A stretch of DNA of 39,801 nucleotides from a virus. The translations under genes were made by a program, and so were the position numbers. The stretch covers positions 1 through 39,801 of IMG/VR virus record IMGVR_UViG_3300035698_005042. The stretch is one strand, 5' to 3'. Every line of letters starts with the position of its first letter. Position 1 is the first letter of the stretch. Of the stretch, positions 29,712 through 38,006 are shown one piece after another. The notes beneath the pieces are model-generated. The model searched no databases, was not told the DNA's origin, and saw only the letters and a program-made list of their open reading frames with translations.

Positions 29712-32090
29712 TTATTTTTTCTTAGGTTTTTCTTTTATCAACTTAAGAAAACCACCCTTATCTCGCTCAGTATTAACTACATTAGTCTGCGGTAAATCCC
29801 GCAACGTCTCTCCTGTATCAGCTAACTCATCTACAAATATAGGAACTAACAGAGATCTACATTGAAAATGAATAGGCGGATTATAATAATCTATCTCGTC
29901 AGGGCGCAAAACTCTGCCATCTAACGATGCGCAAATTTCAGAGGTTCTGCCATCTAAAATAGCGCTGAATTGATACCCTGATATAGATTCCTTGGCTTTA
30001 GTGAACTCTGAGGCCCGTGCCTGATTATATCCTTTTAACGTATTAGTTCTTACGATGGTTTCTAATCTCGCTCCGGTTATAGATTTATCATATTGCCATT
30101 TAGCAAACTCTTTCTCTAACATTGATTTAGTTTCCTCTACTCCTGCGCCAGATCTGATACCATCCATCAGAACGCCTTTAGAAGTCTCTAGTATGGCCGC
30201 GCTTTCACGATCGGTTAGGAAAGGGGTATACTGCTTAACCCACAAAGCCACATCCTCGTCTGTTAAGGAGGGCCCTGTATCAAAGATAGCAAAGTTAGCC
30301 GACTTAGGAATCGACTCCTTGCCACCTTTCCAAGAATCCTTAAGCATATTATCAATACTTTTCCTTAATTGCGGCCGGCCCTTGATCTTCAGTTCGTTAA
30401 CTGCATCAAATCTCTTATTCTCAATAATTTTTCTCTTCTCGATATCATTCCATAGATTATTAATGATAACTTTAAAGTCCTCACCTAAGATGGGAGTATA
30501 TTTAGCATCTAGTTCCTTTGTATCCGTGTCTATCTTTGCAAAGTTAACTTTCTTTTCAAATCTAGTCAATGGTCTATCGAGCGACTCTATTTCATACTCT
30601 TTAATAGTATTGTTTTTCTTTTCTACTACTTCTTCTTTGATCTCTTTCTCAGTAACAACTACTTTATCCTCTGGCACCTCTTCGACTTCTGTTTCTCTAG
30701 CAGGAGTTTTGGGAGTAGTGACAGGTGTAGTTGGAGGTGGCGTGGTAGGCTGCGTTGGGGCTTCGGGAGTTACAGTAATTTCAGGAGTAGGGTTCTTAGC
30801 CTCTTCCTTTTCCCTATCCTCGTCCTCTTGGATCATAGCAGCAGTAGGAGCGCCTATTACATCCAGTGCCCAAGCCTTCTGTTCAATATTAGGAGTATGT
30901 CCAGTCTTCTGTACAAATTCACTGAAGATGCCCAGTGCTGCAAACTCTTGGTCTTTAGTCATTTCTCTAAACTTAAGAACAGCTTCTGCATCATTACCAA
31001 AATTAAACTTAGTAAGAGGTCCAAAGATACGCCTATTTAGTAATGACAGCAGTTCCTTCCGCTGTTTGGCAATTGTGGACAAGAATAGGTTGAATTGTGT
31101 TTCGCCTAATCTACCTCCCATTCCCCCGCCTGTGTTCTGCGATCCTGACAGACCTAATAAATCAGGGATTAACATGGCACGAGCCATCATTAGATTATGA
31201 TACGAAACAGCATCTTGATATGCAGATCCACCTTTGGAATCGCCAGCAAACTCTTGTATCTCAAATTCTTTATCCATTACAATAGAACTTTTAGCCTGGA
31301 TATTCTTCAAGCCTTTCTCAAATTCATCAATGCTAGAATCGTCTGTGCTATTAGGATACTTACCCACGTAGAACTTCATTGCATCCCGCTCTAACATGAT
31401 ATTCCAGAACTTAATGATATTATCTTTGGACCAATAGGAACGATAGACGCTAATATTCAAATCAGATATTCCATATGGATTACCAAACTCGCCTTGGTAA
31501 GTAAACAGAAGCATTTTCTGAGGTGGGATATTCGCAACGTTTCCATTCTGCCACTGCACAATGTTTTCAATATTACCTTGATCAGTTACATGTATCTCAA
31601 ACGACTGAGGAGCACGGGTTTTAAGTTTCTTCAGTATCCAACGTGGAACGCCCTCAATAACCTCTGTAGCTGCTATAATCTCAGTCAAACTAAATCCGTA
31701 ATCAATAGCGCTAAGTATTTCATACAGCGCATTGTCAAAGGTTGCTCCATCATCCTGACTGTAATTCTCATTTAACGACTTAGTCCAGAAATCAACTATC
31801 TTCTCATCAGGGCTATCTATATACCATTCCGAGCCCATGATAATTGACTTCTTAAAGGCAAGCACTGCGCGTACTTGATCATCCTCCCGTATGCGGTCGA
31901 ATAAATCATAGTTGCCCTGCTTCTGATATAATGTGCTAGGATTATAAGGATCTAGCTGGGATGCCTCATAAAGAGAGGAACGATAAGTGGTCATTTCCTT
32001 TTTTAGGATTGTCATTCTGGATTGATTAACTTCTTTGGATGCTTCTGCAGGCTTCTCTTTCTTTTGAAATAAGCGAGGGAAAAAACGCAT
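29712..32090 (-). CDS. Portal protein fused to Mu-F-like head protein
   Basis: A 792-residue protein. The first 430 residues are a DUF935-type portal (FDRIREDDQVRAVLAFKKSI, LLFTYQGEFGNPYGISDLN, GSQNTGGGMGGRLGETQF). A Pro/Thr-rich linker follows (PTPEITVTPEAPTQPTTPPP and on). The last 150 residues are a Mu-F-like domain (VRTNTLKGYNQARASEFTKA, ILDGRTSEICASLDGRVL, NPPIHFQCRSLLVPIF). In most Mu-like phages these are separate adjacent genes. AAAGGAG is upstream. Confidence 0.85.
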   Translation of the reverse strand: MRFFPRLFQKKEKPAEASKEVNQSRMTILKKEMTTYRSSLYEASQLDPYNPSTLYQKQGNYDLFDRIREDDQVRAVLAFKKSIIMGSEWYIDSPDEKIVDFWTKSLNENYSQDDGATFDNALYEILSAIDYGFSLTEIIAATEVIEGVPRWILKKLKTRAPQSFEIHVTDQGNIENIVQWQNGNVANIPPQKMLLFTYQGEFGNPYGISDLNISVYRSYWSKDNIIKFWNIMLERDAMKFYVGKYPNSTDDSSIDEFEKGLKNIQAKSSIVMDKEFEIQEFAGDSKGGSAYQDAVSYHNLMMARAMLIPDLLGLSGSQNTGGGMGGRLGETQFNLFLSTIAKQRKELLSLLNRRIFGPLTKFNFGNDAEAVLKFREMTKDQEFAALGIFSEFVQKTGHTPNIEQKAWALDVIGAPTAAMIQEDEDREKEEAKNPTPEITVTPEAPTQPTTPPPTTPVTTPKTPARETEVEEVPEDKVVVTEKEIKEEVVEKKNNTIKEYEIESLDRPLTRFEKKVNFAKIDTDTKELDAKYTPILGEDFKVIINNLWNDIEKRKIIENKRFDAVNELKIKGRPQLRKSIDNMLKDSWKGGKESIPKSANFAIFDTGPSLTDEDVALWVKQYTPFLTDRESAAILETSKGVLMDGIRSGAGVEETKSMLEKEFAKWQYDKSITGARLETIVRTNTLKGYNQARASEFTKAKESISGYQFSAILDGRTSEICASLDGRVLRPDEIDYYNPPIHFQCRSLLVPIFVDELADTGETLRDLPQTNVVNTERDKGGFLKLIKEKPKKK

Positions 32091-32225
32091 TCTTAGCTCC
32101 TTTAAAGTATTCTTAATTTGCTAAAAAATGCGCCCTATTGGCGTGATTTGTGTGTATAATGAAAGACAGGTATATTCCTATCTATTCTTAATATATACAT
32201 ACATTAATACTGATTGTCAAGCTTT
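32091..32225. other. Intergenic leader between terminase and portal genes
   Basis: A 135-base gene-free region holding the 32192-32220 promoter. In the leader, CGCC-AATAG-GGCG followed by six T could be a weak attenuator on the minus strand before the portal ribosome site. Confidence 0.4.
32192..32220 (-). promoter_or_regulatory. Sigma70-type promoter for the head and tail genes
   Basis: TTGACA at 32220-32215, 17-base spacer, TATATA at 32197-32192. Placed directly after the terminase stop, expected start near 32185; the first gene is the portal-F fusion. Confidence 0.75.
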
Positions 32226-33791
32226 TTATTTCCATCCTGGTTGAGTTACAGTCCGATCATTACCCTCTCTCACTGAACGACTTCTAATTGCCATGGTAAG
32301 ACCGTATATAGCTAATAGAAATACATCCCCTTCATCAGGACTACCCGCACCAGTCCTGCGCTTATAATCATCCTTTGACTCTATGCGCATTCTTCCCTTG
32401 CTAGTAAATGTATAGCGTCTATTAGACAACTGAGCGAACAATTCTCCATCATCATTGATACCTATCTCTTTTGATTCCAACATTTCTTGCGCTCTCTTGA
32501 ATAACTCGGTTACCATATCCTCGCACGTGTCTTCATACGGAGTGGAAGGCTTCTCATTAAAGCCTAGACCTACAATTTTAGGTGCTCCTACTATGTCTTT
32601 GAAATGTTCCTTTAGTCTATCTACTACACCTGATCCTATTCCTATTACATCTACCACAATCACATGAAACTTATTCTTAACATCATTTCTAGTTAGGTTC
32701 CAGTAGTAGATGATACGGTTAACTGTATACATCAGATCCCTACCATTATAAACTTCCTTTAAGCACTCCTTTGAATGCCTTAGTCCGTAGATAACAGTAT
32801 TGTCATCACCAAAGCGAGCAGGATCACAAGCTAATACATTCTTGCTAGGCATTGGGTCAATGTTCTCATTATGGCAATTCTCTAGATCTACTAGACTGAT
32901 AAGACTATCTGTAGCCTGCTTGGGGAATTGAGATAGCACACGAGATTGAAATAAAGGTGATCGCTCTCCCCACTTTCTTAATCTACTGACAGCCCATTTA
33001 GGATTAGTTAGTGCAGGGAAGGGAAACCTCATCTTAGCATAAGCTTTCATCTGCTCATCTTTAGATAAACGAAACAAGGCTTTCAGCTTACTCATATCTG
33101 TAATGCCATTTACAACAAAGTTGGGATTATTGAAGATGTTTAAATTGATCCGTTTATTATGTGAGTCTTGGAACGCTCGATAGAACTCTCCGCTGGAGTC
33201 TACAGGATTACCAATAGCTAGAAGGTGCGAATTACTGGAGGTGAGTAGGGTCTGGATACCCTCCCAAACTATGGGACTGATCGCAGGCCCCTCATCTAAT
33301 ACAGCTAAGAAGTTCTCATGGTGAAACCCAGTCATACGCTTACTAGCATCCTCACCCTTTTCAATCTTAGGTGATAGACCAACGGCGAACCAATCCTCAT
33401 CTAAAGGAAGTATTGTATCTCCAGGGTCTTTAGCTAGCTTTATCCCCATATGCTGGCATATTTCTAATGCTGGTGATTTCTTCCAGATGTTACGTATCTC
33501 AGACCATAATAAGAATTTAACTTGGTTCCAACTAGGTGCAGTGGTAACTACTTTAGAAGTGATGTACACGAATAGAAAGGTAAGAGTTACTAATGCGGCT
33601 GTATAAGTTTTACCAGCTCCATGATAAGACTTCACATACGTTTCAGGCTCATAGATAGCTGCTTCTATTATATCCTCTTGCTCTTTGTACAGCTTATTAC
33701 CTTGAGGCACGAATAATGTATATGTGCACAGTAGAGGGTCTTTCCTCCACTTCTCTTGCATATCATATAAATCAATCATCTTCCTCCTCAT
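32226..33791 (-). CDS. Terminase large subunit
   Basis: A 521-residue protein. ATPase part: SYHGAGKTYTAAL (Walker A type), NFLAVLDEGPA (Walker B) and LLAIGNP (coupling motif). Nuclease part: VLACDPARFGDDNTVIYG, VVDVIGIGSGVVDRL and GDVFLLA, carrying the acidic residues. It packages DNA into proheads through the portal. The exact start is uncertain (33791 or ATG 33779); both overlap the small-terminase gene, and AGGAGG lies between. Confidence 0.92.
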   Translation of the reverse strand: MRRKMIDLYDMQEKWRKDPLLCTYTLFVPQGNKLYKEQEDIIEAAIYEPETYVKSYHGAGKTYTAALVTLTFLFVYITSKVVTTAPSWNQVKFLLWSEIRNIWKKSPALEICQHMGIKLAKDPGDTILPLDEDWFAVGLSPKIEKGEDASKRMTGFHHENFLAVLDEGPAISPIVWEGIQTLLTSSNSHLLAIGNPVDSSGEFYRAFQDSHNKRINLNIFNNPNFVVNGITDMSKLKALFRLSKDEQMKAYAKMRFPFPALTNPKWAVSRLRKWGERSPLFQSRVLSQFPKQATDSLISLVDLENCHNENIDPMPSKNVLACDPARFGDDNTVIYGLRHSKECLKEVYNGRDLMYTVNRIIYYWNLTRNDVKNKFHVIVVDVIGIGSGVVDRLKEHFKDIVGAPKIVGLGFNEKPSTPYEDTCEDMVTELFKRAQEMLESKEIGINDDGELFAQLSNRRYTFTSKGRMRIESKDDYKRRTGAGSPDEGDVFLLAIYGLTMAIRSRSVREGNDRTVTQPGWK

Positions 33792-34317
33792 ATCCAGTCA
33801 AAGCCGCTTTGCGTCTGGCAGCGCCTTGCTTGAACATCTCGGCTAGTGATTCGCCTATGTCATGAGTGGTGTGCTGCTCTGTTTTGTCTCTCCACCCAGC
33901 TCTGTTCTTCAACCAGAAAACTGTAGCTCCAAACCAGGATTTATTATCTACATCATTAGCCACTTTAAACAGTTTGGTAGTGATTGCAATCTCTGCATCA
34001 AAGCTACCCCGTTTATACTCATCCCTTATGCGATCGGCATCGGTATTGACACCCTCTCTAGATGGAGCAACTGACTCTCTACGCATACCAATCATGTTAG
34101 TTATCTGCTTCATAGGGATACCTATTGCAGCCAAATCATACACGAGTTTAAATGGCATCTTGGCCTTACCATCAAAATAGATCATCTCATCAGACTTATC
34201 TTTCTTAATAATAAGACCAGTATCCGCACCCTTGCCACGTTTACCTACTTTTTTAGATGATTTATCTGGTAGTGATGGACCGAACTCCCATGCTTTACCA
34301 CGCTTGTTTCTATACAT
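33772..34317 (-). CDS. Terminase small subunit-like protein
   Basis: A 181-residue basic protein directly before the large terminase. A helix-turn-helix-like part (VYDLAAIGIPMKQITNMIGM) and the ending FWLKNRAGWRDKTEQHTTHD are typical of small terminases, which bind the packaging site and hand DNA to the large subunit. Confidence 0.7.
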   Translation of the reverse strand: MYRNKRGKAWEFGPSLPDKSSKKVGKRGKGADTGLIIKKDKSDEMIYFDGKAKMPFKLVYDLAAIGIPMKQITNMIGMRRESVAPSREGVNTDADRIRDEYKRGSFDAEIAITTKLFKVANDVDNKSWFGATVFWLKNRAGWRDKTEQHTTHDIGESLAEMFKQGAARRKAALTGYEEEDD

Positions 34318-34599
34318 TTAGTGTTTTTGCTCTTCTTTAGTTTCTGTCATATCGTTAGCCTCAAGAAATGCTGCTTCTGCCATTCTTAATGATTTTTCTG
34401 ATAAGTCTAACGCATCAATGGCTCGCTTACTCGAGGAGTCCATAAAATGCATGTACATTTCCATAGGCGCTCTGCTTTTCCAGATATCTATGGCATGATT
34501 AAGAAGCTTGCTTTTATCACATTCATCTGTGGCCGCATCATACCGATCCTCAAGATGTTGTAGCATGCGATGCAGGTTAGTAAATTTAGTGTTTTCCAT
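34318..34599 (-). CDS. Hypothetical protein
   Basis: A 93-residue acidic helical protein (MENTKFTNLHRMLQHLEDRY...) with GGGAGG upstream. Predicted helices only. Its stop abuts the small terminase start (TAAATG). Perhaps a packaging helper; unproven. Confidence 0.5.
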   Translation of the reverse strand: MENTKFTNLHRMLQHLEDRYDAATDECDKSKLLNHAIDIWKSRAPMEMYMHFMDSSSKRAIDALDLSEKSLRMAEAAFLEANDMTETKEEQKH

Positions 34600-35035
34600 T
34601 TTTTCTAGGCCTCCCTGGTTTTCTTTTAATCTTACGTGCTGGCTTAGTTATTGTATTACCGAAATTGCTAAGGTCAGTTGCGAGAACGAAATCCGTAAAT
34701 GATCCTTTTTTTATTTCTTTCTTTTTCTCTTTCTTCTGTCCTTTCTCAATTGCTCGCTTGCCTGCTTCAACTTTTAGATAAAGTTCCTTATTGTATTCTT
34801 CTTTTTCAAATATACCTAACCAAGTTTCTACAGCGCATTTTAAACCACCCAAATATAAATCAAATGATCCGCGCCTATGGATTTCTCTACATTTAGGCAC
34901 ATATTTAATAATGCGGTATAATACCTTTTCGAAAGTTGATTGCAGTTCGTTATTCCTTTTCCTGAGATCATTGTACGCCAGTTCCAGCCGTTCCGCATTT
35001 TCAATCAATTCCTTTTTTTCCTTTGTTAAGAACAT
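34586..35035 (-). CDS. Coiled-coil protein with C-terminal AT-hook
   Basis: Start at ATG 35035 (AAAGGAG nine bases upstream) in place of 35044. 149 residues: a helical/coiled-coil N-terminus (KELIENAERLELAYNDLRKR), a Lys/Glu-rich middle and a C-terminal KRKPGRPRKNGKH, whose GRPRK is the AT-hook core that binds the minor groove of AT-rich DNA. Located just before the terminase genes, so a DNA-site or packaging role is possible. Confidence 0.6.
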   Translation of the reverse strand: MFLTKEKKELIENAERLELAYNDLRKRNNELQSTFEKVLYRIIKYVPKCREIHRRGSFDLYLGGLKCAVETWLGIFEKEEYNKELYLKVEAGKRAIEKGQKKEKKKEIKKGSFTDFVLATDLSNFGNTITKPARKIKRKPGRPRKNGKH

Positions 35036-35201
35036 GCTTACCATCTCCTTTGCACCACGGGCATTTTATTTTTCTTTTAATCTCTTTGAATACAAGTTCG
35101 CGCGGGTTCTTTTTAGTTCCCCACTGCAATCCATTAAATTTCCTATCTATATAATATCCCCTTCCATCACAGAGTAAGCAGGTCTTCCCCCTTATCGGCA
35201 A
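35001..35201 (-). CDS. DnaJ-type zinc-finger small protein
   Basis: 66 residues from a TTG start at 35201. CLLCDGRGYYI and CPWCKGDGKH form a pair of CxxCxGxG repeats, the zinc motif of DnaJ. It lacks a J domain. It overlaps the methyltransferase gene by ten bases and has a poor ribosome site, so translation is presumably coupled. Confidence 0.6.
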   Translation of the reverse strand: MPIRGKTCLLCDGRGYYIDRKFNGLQWGTKKNPRELVFKEIKRKIKCPWCKGDGKHVLNKGKKGID

Positions 35202-36505
35202 TGCAGCCAGCCTAGATGCTCTACAACATCTACGATAGCTGCTGGGTTAATTGATAGCATTCTCTCGGCACAGTAATTAGCTTTCTGAGGGTCTTTATAA
35301 TACTGCACTGCTAATTCAAACAGTACCTTCCATACTTCCATGTTCCCAGGGTCTACTTCAGAGGCTTGCAAATAGATCTGCTCTGCTTGACGTACGCTAT
35401 TAGATAGTTGACGATCAGCACCATTCTTAGGCTCTCCCCATTGCTTGAATATACCAGCGAAATGGATCTTGAGCCTATGGTTATCACCGATAACACTTAG
35501 CGCTCTCTTGAACAGCTCTCTCACCTTGTTAACATCTTGATAGTAGGACTTCTGCACAGATAGAATGAGGTAAGGGTCTAGATACTTAGGATATATAGCT
35601 AGTGCAGTCTCGCATGCTTCCTCTACTGGTGGCAGTCCGTTCTCCATTGATTTATTAACGCTGCTTAACACGTCCATGGCTTTCTTCTGCGTTTGTAGTG
35701 TCTTCTCTATCTGAACTACATCACCTTTAACTATATCATCTGAAGGCTCACGCTTCTTATTCAGTGTAGCATAGCCATACACCTTATCATCACTCTTGAT
35801 AGTCTCAAATCCAACCGCTTTAAACAAGTTATTAACTGATTGCTGTGAGAATACATTGTGATGATTTAAGTGGTACAATTCTTCAAACTCAATACATGGA
35901 TTGCCAGATACTTCTCTTAATACATCTAAATAATCAGGTACTGCTACATACAAATGGCCATCATCCTTAAGCACTCGCTTAACTTCTATAAGAGTAGCGC
36001 GTGCATCTGTTACATGCTCAAGAGTGTGGTACATTATAACTAGATCCTGGCTCTTATCAGGTAGCTCTTTAACCTCATCGATTATATTAACCTTATAGCA
36101 AGTACGCGCATAGTTAGCTAGTGCGGATGAGTACTCTGTCCCTGTAACATTAGCTTTGGGGAATATCTCTCTTGTCATTCCAAACGCACATCCTATATCT
36201 AATACATTGACGCCTTCTTTATCGAATATGCCCAGCTCGTTAAGCATCTTACGATGGAAATGATTCTTCTTTCTACCTTTGCACGTCATCTGATATGTTA
36301 CTCGTGCACGCTGACCATTATAACTTGTTTTAAGCTGCTCCTCGGTCCATCTAGGAGTATAGGTTACGAAACCACAACCCTTACATATCTTAAAGCCAAT
36401 CTGTTCATTAAAGATAGTGTTGTTATCAAACCAGTATTGCTTATTTCTTAGATAGTCTAGCGAGTGCCAATCCTCAGTGTTACATATTACGCAATTGTTA
36501 TTCAT
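35192..36505 (-). CDS. Zinc-ribbon SAM methyltransferase with TPR tail
   Basis: A 437-residue protein. CVICN (residues 5-8) and CKGCGFV (41-44) make an N-terminal zinc ribbon, as in sugar C-methyltransferases. Then VLDIGCAFG binds SAM, LVIMYHTLEHVTD is the class I motif IV region, and VLKDDGHLYVAVP follows. Residues about 300-430 look like TPR helices (ALAIYPKYLDPYLILSVQ..., YLQASEVDPGNMEVWKVL). Members methylate deoxysugars or other small metabolites. It joins the sugar block to the terminase genes; ATGA links to the gene before. Confidence 0.75.
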   Translation of the reverse strand: MNNNCVICNTEDWHSLDYLRNKQYWFDNNTIFNEQIGFKICKGCGFVTYTPRWTEEQLKTSYNGQRARVTYQMTCKGRKKNHFHRKMLNELGIFDKEGVNVLDIGCAFGMTREIFPKANVTGTEYSSALANYARTCYKVNIIDEVKELPDKSQDLVIMYHTLEHVTDARATLIEVKRVLKDDGHLYVAVPDYLDVLREVSGNPCIEFEELYHLNHHNVFSQQSVNNLFKAVGFETIKSDDKVYGYATLNKKREPSDDIVKGDVVQIEKTLQTQKKAMDVLSSVNKSMENGLPPVEEACETALAIYPKYLDPYLILSVQKSYYQDVNKVRELFKRALSVIGDNHRLKIHFAGIFKQWGEPKNGADRQLSNSVRQAEQIYLQASEVDPGNMEVWKVLFELAVQYYKDPQKANYCAERMLSINPAAIVDVVEHLGWLHCR

Positions 36506-36657
36506 TTGTTCTCCTTTGATTTTTCTTTTCGCAAAGCTTCTAGATATGCAGCGCTAGCCGCTACTTGAACAGCTATTAAAATAGGTGATGGTAATTTAAA
36601 TATCTTATCTAAAACTTCATAATATTGTTTAGCAATGCTTTTGTATTTTTCGCTCAT
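36502..36657 (-). CDS. Small hypothetical protein (51 aa)
   Basis: ATG 36657 with AAGGAG upstream, ATGA overlaps at both ends. MSEKYKSIAKQYYEVLDKIF, then a mildly hydrophobic stretch, and a basic end. The double coupling between the DAHP-synthase-like and methyltransferase genes makes it real. Confidence 0.65.
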   Translation of the reverse strand: MSEKYKSIAKQYYEVLDKIFKLPSPILIAVQVAASAAYLEALRKEKSKENK

Positions 36658-37418
36658 GCATTCTCCTTAATATAATCGTATATTAATTGGAACTCTTCTA
36701 TATTCAGTATCTGCCTTTTATCAGTCTGGCTAAGAGAGGGGTCATCCATTACCTCAAGCATGAAGTTCTTCACACCTATTGCAACCGCTGCCTTAACCAT
36801 TGGGAAAATATCCTCATACTGTCCGCACGCATGGGAGGGATCAAAGCATAGTTCAATATCAGGGCGCTCCTGTATAATCCTAAGCATCCCCTGAAAGTCA
36901 GGCATCCAACGCCTATTATCAGTCCTGCAAAATGTGTTAATGCCTCTCTCAACTATAACTGGTTTGTATCCGTGCCGCTTCTCGCATATATCGTGTATAC
37001 CTATTATCTCATCTACTGTCATGCCAGGATGGCGTTTGATAAGTACTTCCTCGGCATCGCTATTATCTAGATACCAGTTAGCCTGACACAGCAATTCATA
37101 ATTCTGCGCAGATCTTGCCGCTATCCAAATGAAATTAGTGCATTTGTCTATCGCATCTGGATGATCTGCTAATTGGTTGCTATCTCTTATTTCAATCCCT
37201 GTTTTTAATTTATAAGTATCTTTAACATTATTAATTACATGAAATCCTTTATTCCCTATCCCCTCAACATACTTCTCAGGGGTAGTCCCGCCTCCCCATG
37301 TCTTGCACCTAAAGCGAATGTCTTTGTCTATATACGATAAGCGTTCAGCAGTCTTATAGCAGTTTTCAATCTCTTCAGGTCGATTATTCAATAGGCAAGG
37401 GCCACAATAAAGCTTCAT
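36654..37418 (-). CDS. DAHP-synthase-like (AroF-Ib/KDO8P-synthase family) enzyme
   Basis: Start at ATG 37418 (AGGAGA upstream), not 37541. 254 residues: YCGPC at 4-8, GGGTTPEKYVEGIG (like the substrate loop T-P-x-x-[FY]-x-G-[IL]-G), FIWIAARSAQNYELL, VLIKRHPG, VIVERGINTF and CFDPSHACG, the metal and phosphate motifs of type I DAHP synthases. The family condenses phosphoenolpyruvate with a sugar phosphate to give 3-deoxy-ulosonic acids. In this cluster it may make the acid that the SpsF domain activates; alternatively it is a bona fide aromatic-pathway enzyme. Confidence 0.75.
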   Translation of the reverse strand: MKLYCGPCLLNNRPEEIENCYKTAERLSYIDKDIRFRCKTWGGGTTPEKYVEGIGNKGFHVINNVKDTYKLKTGIEIRDSNQLADHPDAIDKCTNFIWIAARSAQNYELLCQANWYLDNSDAEEVLIKRHPGMTVDEIIGIHDICEKRHGYKPVIVERGINTFCRTDNRRWMPDFQGMLRIIQERPDIELCFDPSHACGQYEDIFPMVKAAVAIGVKNFMLEVMDDPSLSQTDKRQILNIEEFQLIYDYIKENA

Positions 37419-37534
37419 TAGAAGTCTCCTGTTATCGCTGTTTTTATCATGAAAATCATTAATACTATTACTTGTAACATAATTACAGCAACCGACCAAA
37501 ACATGACCATCTCCATTACCTCTTTGCTTATCAT
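37418..37534 (-). CDS. Tiny membrane peptide (38 aa)
   Basis: ATG 37534 shares ATGA with the upstream gene and its TAA overlaps the next ATG (TAATG). MISKEVMEMVMFWSVAVIML, then mostly hydrophobic residues to about 30. The double coupling supports translation. One-pass membrane microprotein, unknown role. Confidence 0.6.
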   Translation of the reverse strand: MISKEVMEMVMFWSVAVIMLQVIVLMIFMIKTAITGDF

Positions 37535-37812
37535 ACGTCATACGTCCTTTTAAGTTTAGTATTGAAGTTAGTGATCAGCTTCTTTAGTTCCTTATGCTGG
37601 CTATATCCTCTAGCGTGCAGCTCTTTGAGTATCTTAGTTCGCTTTCGTTCAAGGTCAGTATATAAATACTCAGGGTGCTTCTTGCCTATCTCATCACCAT
37701 GGTTCCTGAGCCACTGGCTGAGGTACTTGTACAAATTAACTAGAGCTACATCACTGAACGTAGGTAATTGTATTGTTAGTGACATTACAGATATTTGAAT
37801 TAAGTTTTGCAT
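37531..37812 (-). CDS. Hypothetical helical protein
   Basis: 93 residues (or 84 from a second ATG at 37785). Mixed charged helices (YLSQWLRNHGDEIGKKHPEY...ERKRTKILKELHARGYS). No family recognised. Its stop is in ATGA with the tiny membrane peptide. Confidence 0.55.
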   Translation of the reverse strand: MQNLIQISVMSLTIQLPTFSDVALVNLYKYLSQWLRNHGDEIGKKHPEYLYTDLERKRTKILKELHARGYSQHKELKKLITNFNTKLKRTYDV

Positions 37813-38006
37813 TCGCTATTCCAGTCCTCTATTAGTTTCTGCTTGGTATCCTTAAACGTTTTAAGTAGTTTCCGTGTTCTCATCTTAGAGCATCTAGAAC
37901 AATAGATATACAGCTCAGCTACATCCACTTGTTTAGCATTAGTATACTTGGTGATAAGCTTAAGTTTCGTATTACCACAGTCTTGACATGCTCTAGCTCG
38001 TTCCAT
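37800..38006 (-). CDS. Zinc-ribbon protein, possibly Ogr-like
   Basis: A 68-residue protein with CQDCGNTK and YCSRCSKMRTRKLLKTF, two CxxC pairs. The layout resembles small phage activators (Ogr/Delta) or other zinc ribbons. GGAG is upstream and the start overlaps the SDR stop (TAATG). Confidence 0.55.
   Translation of the reverse strand: MERARACQDCGNTKLKLITKYTNAKQVDVAELYIYCSRCSKMRTRKLLKTFKDTKQKLIEDWNSECKT

Noticed and set aside
30055-31200. 381-codon plus-strand ORF
   Set aside because: It lies opposite the portal-F gene and has a shadow-type composition (Ser/Leu/Val-rich); the minus-strand protein has clear domains.
32091-32225. Strong rho-independent terminator after terminase
   Set aside because: The CGCC/GGCG stem is only four pairs; too weak to call, so it is only mentioned as a possible attenuator.
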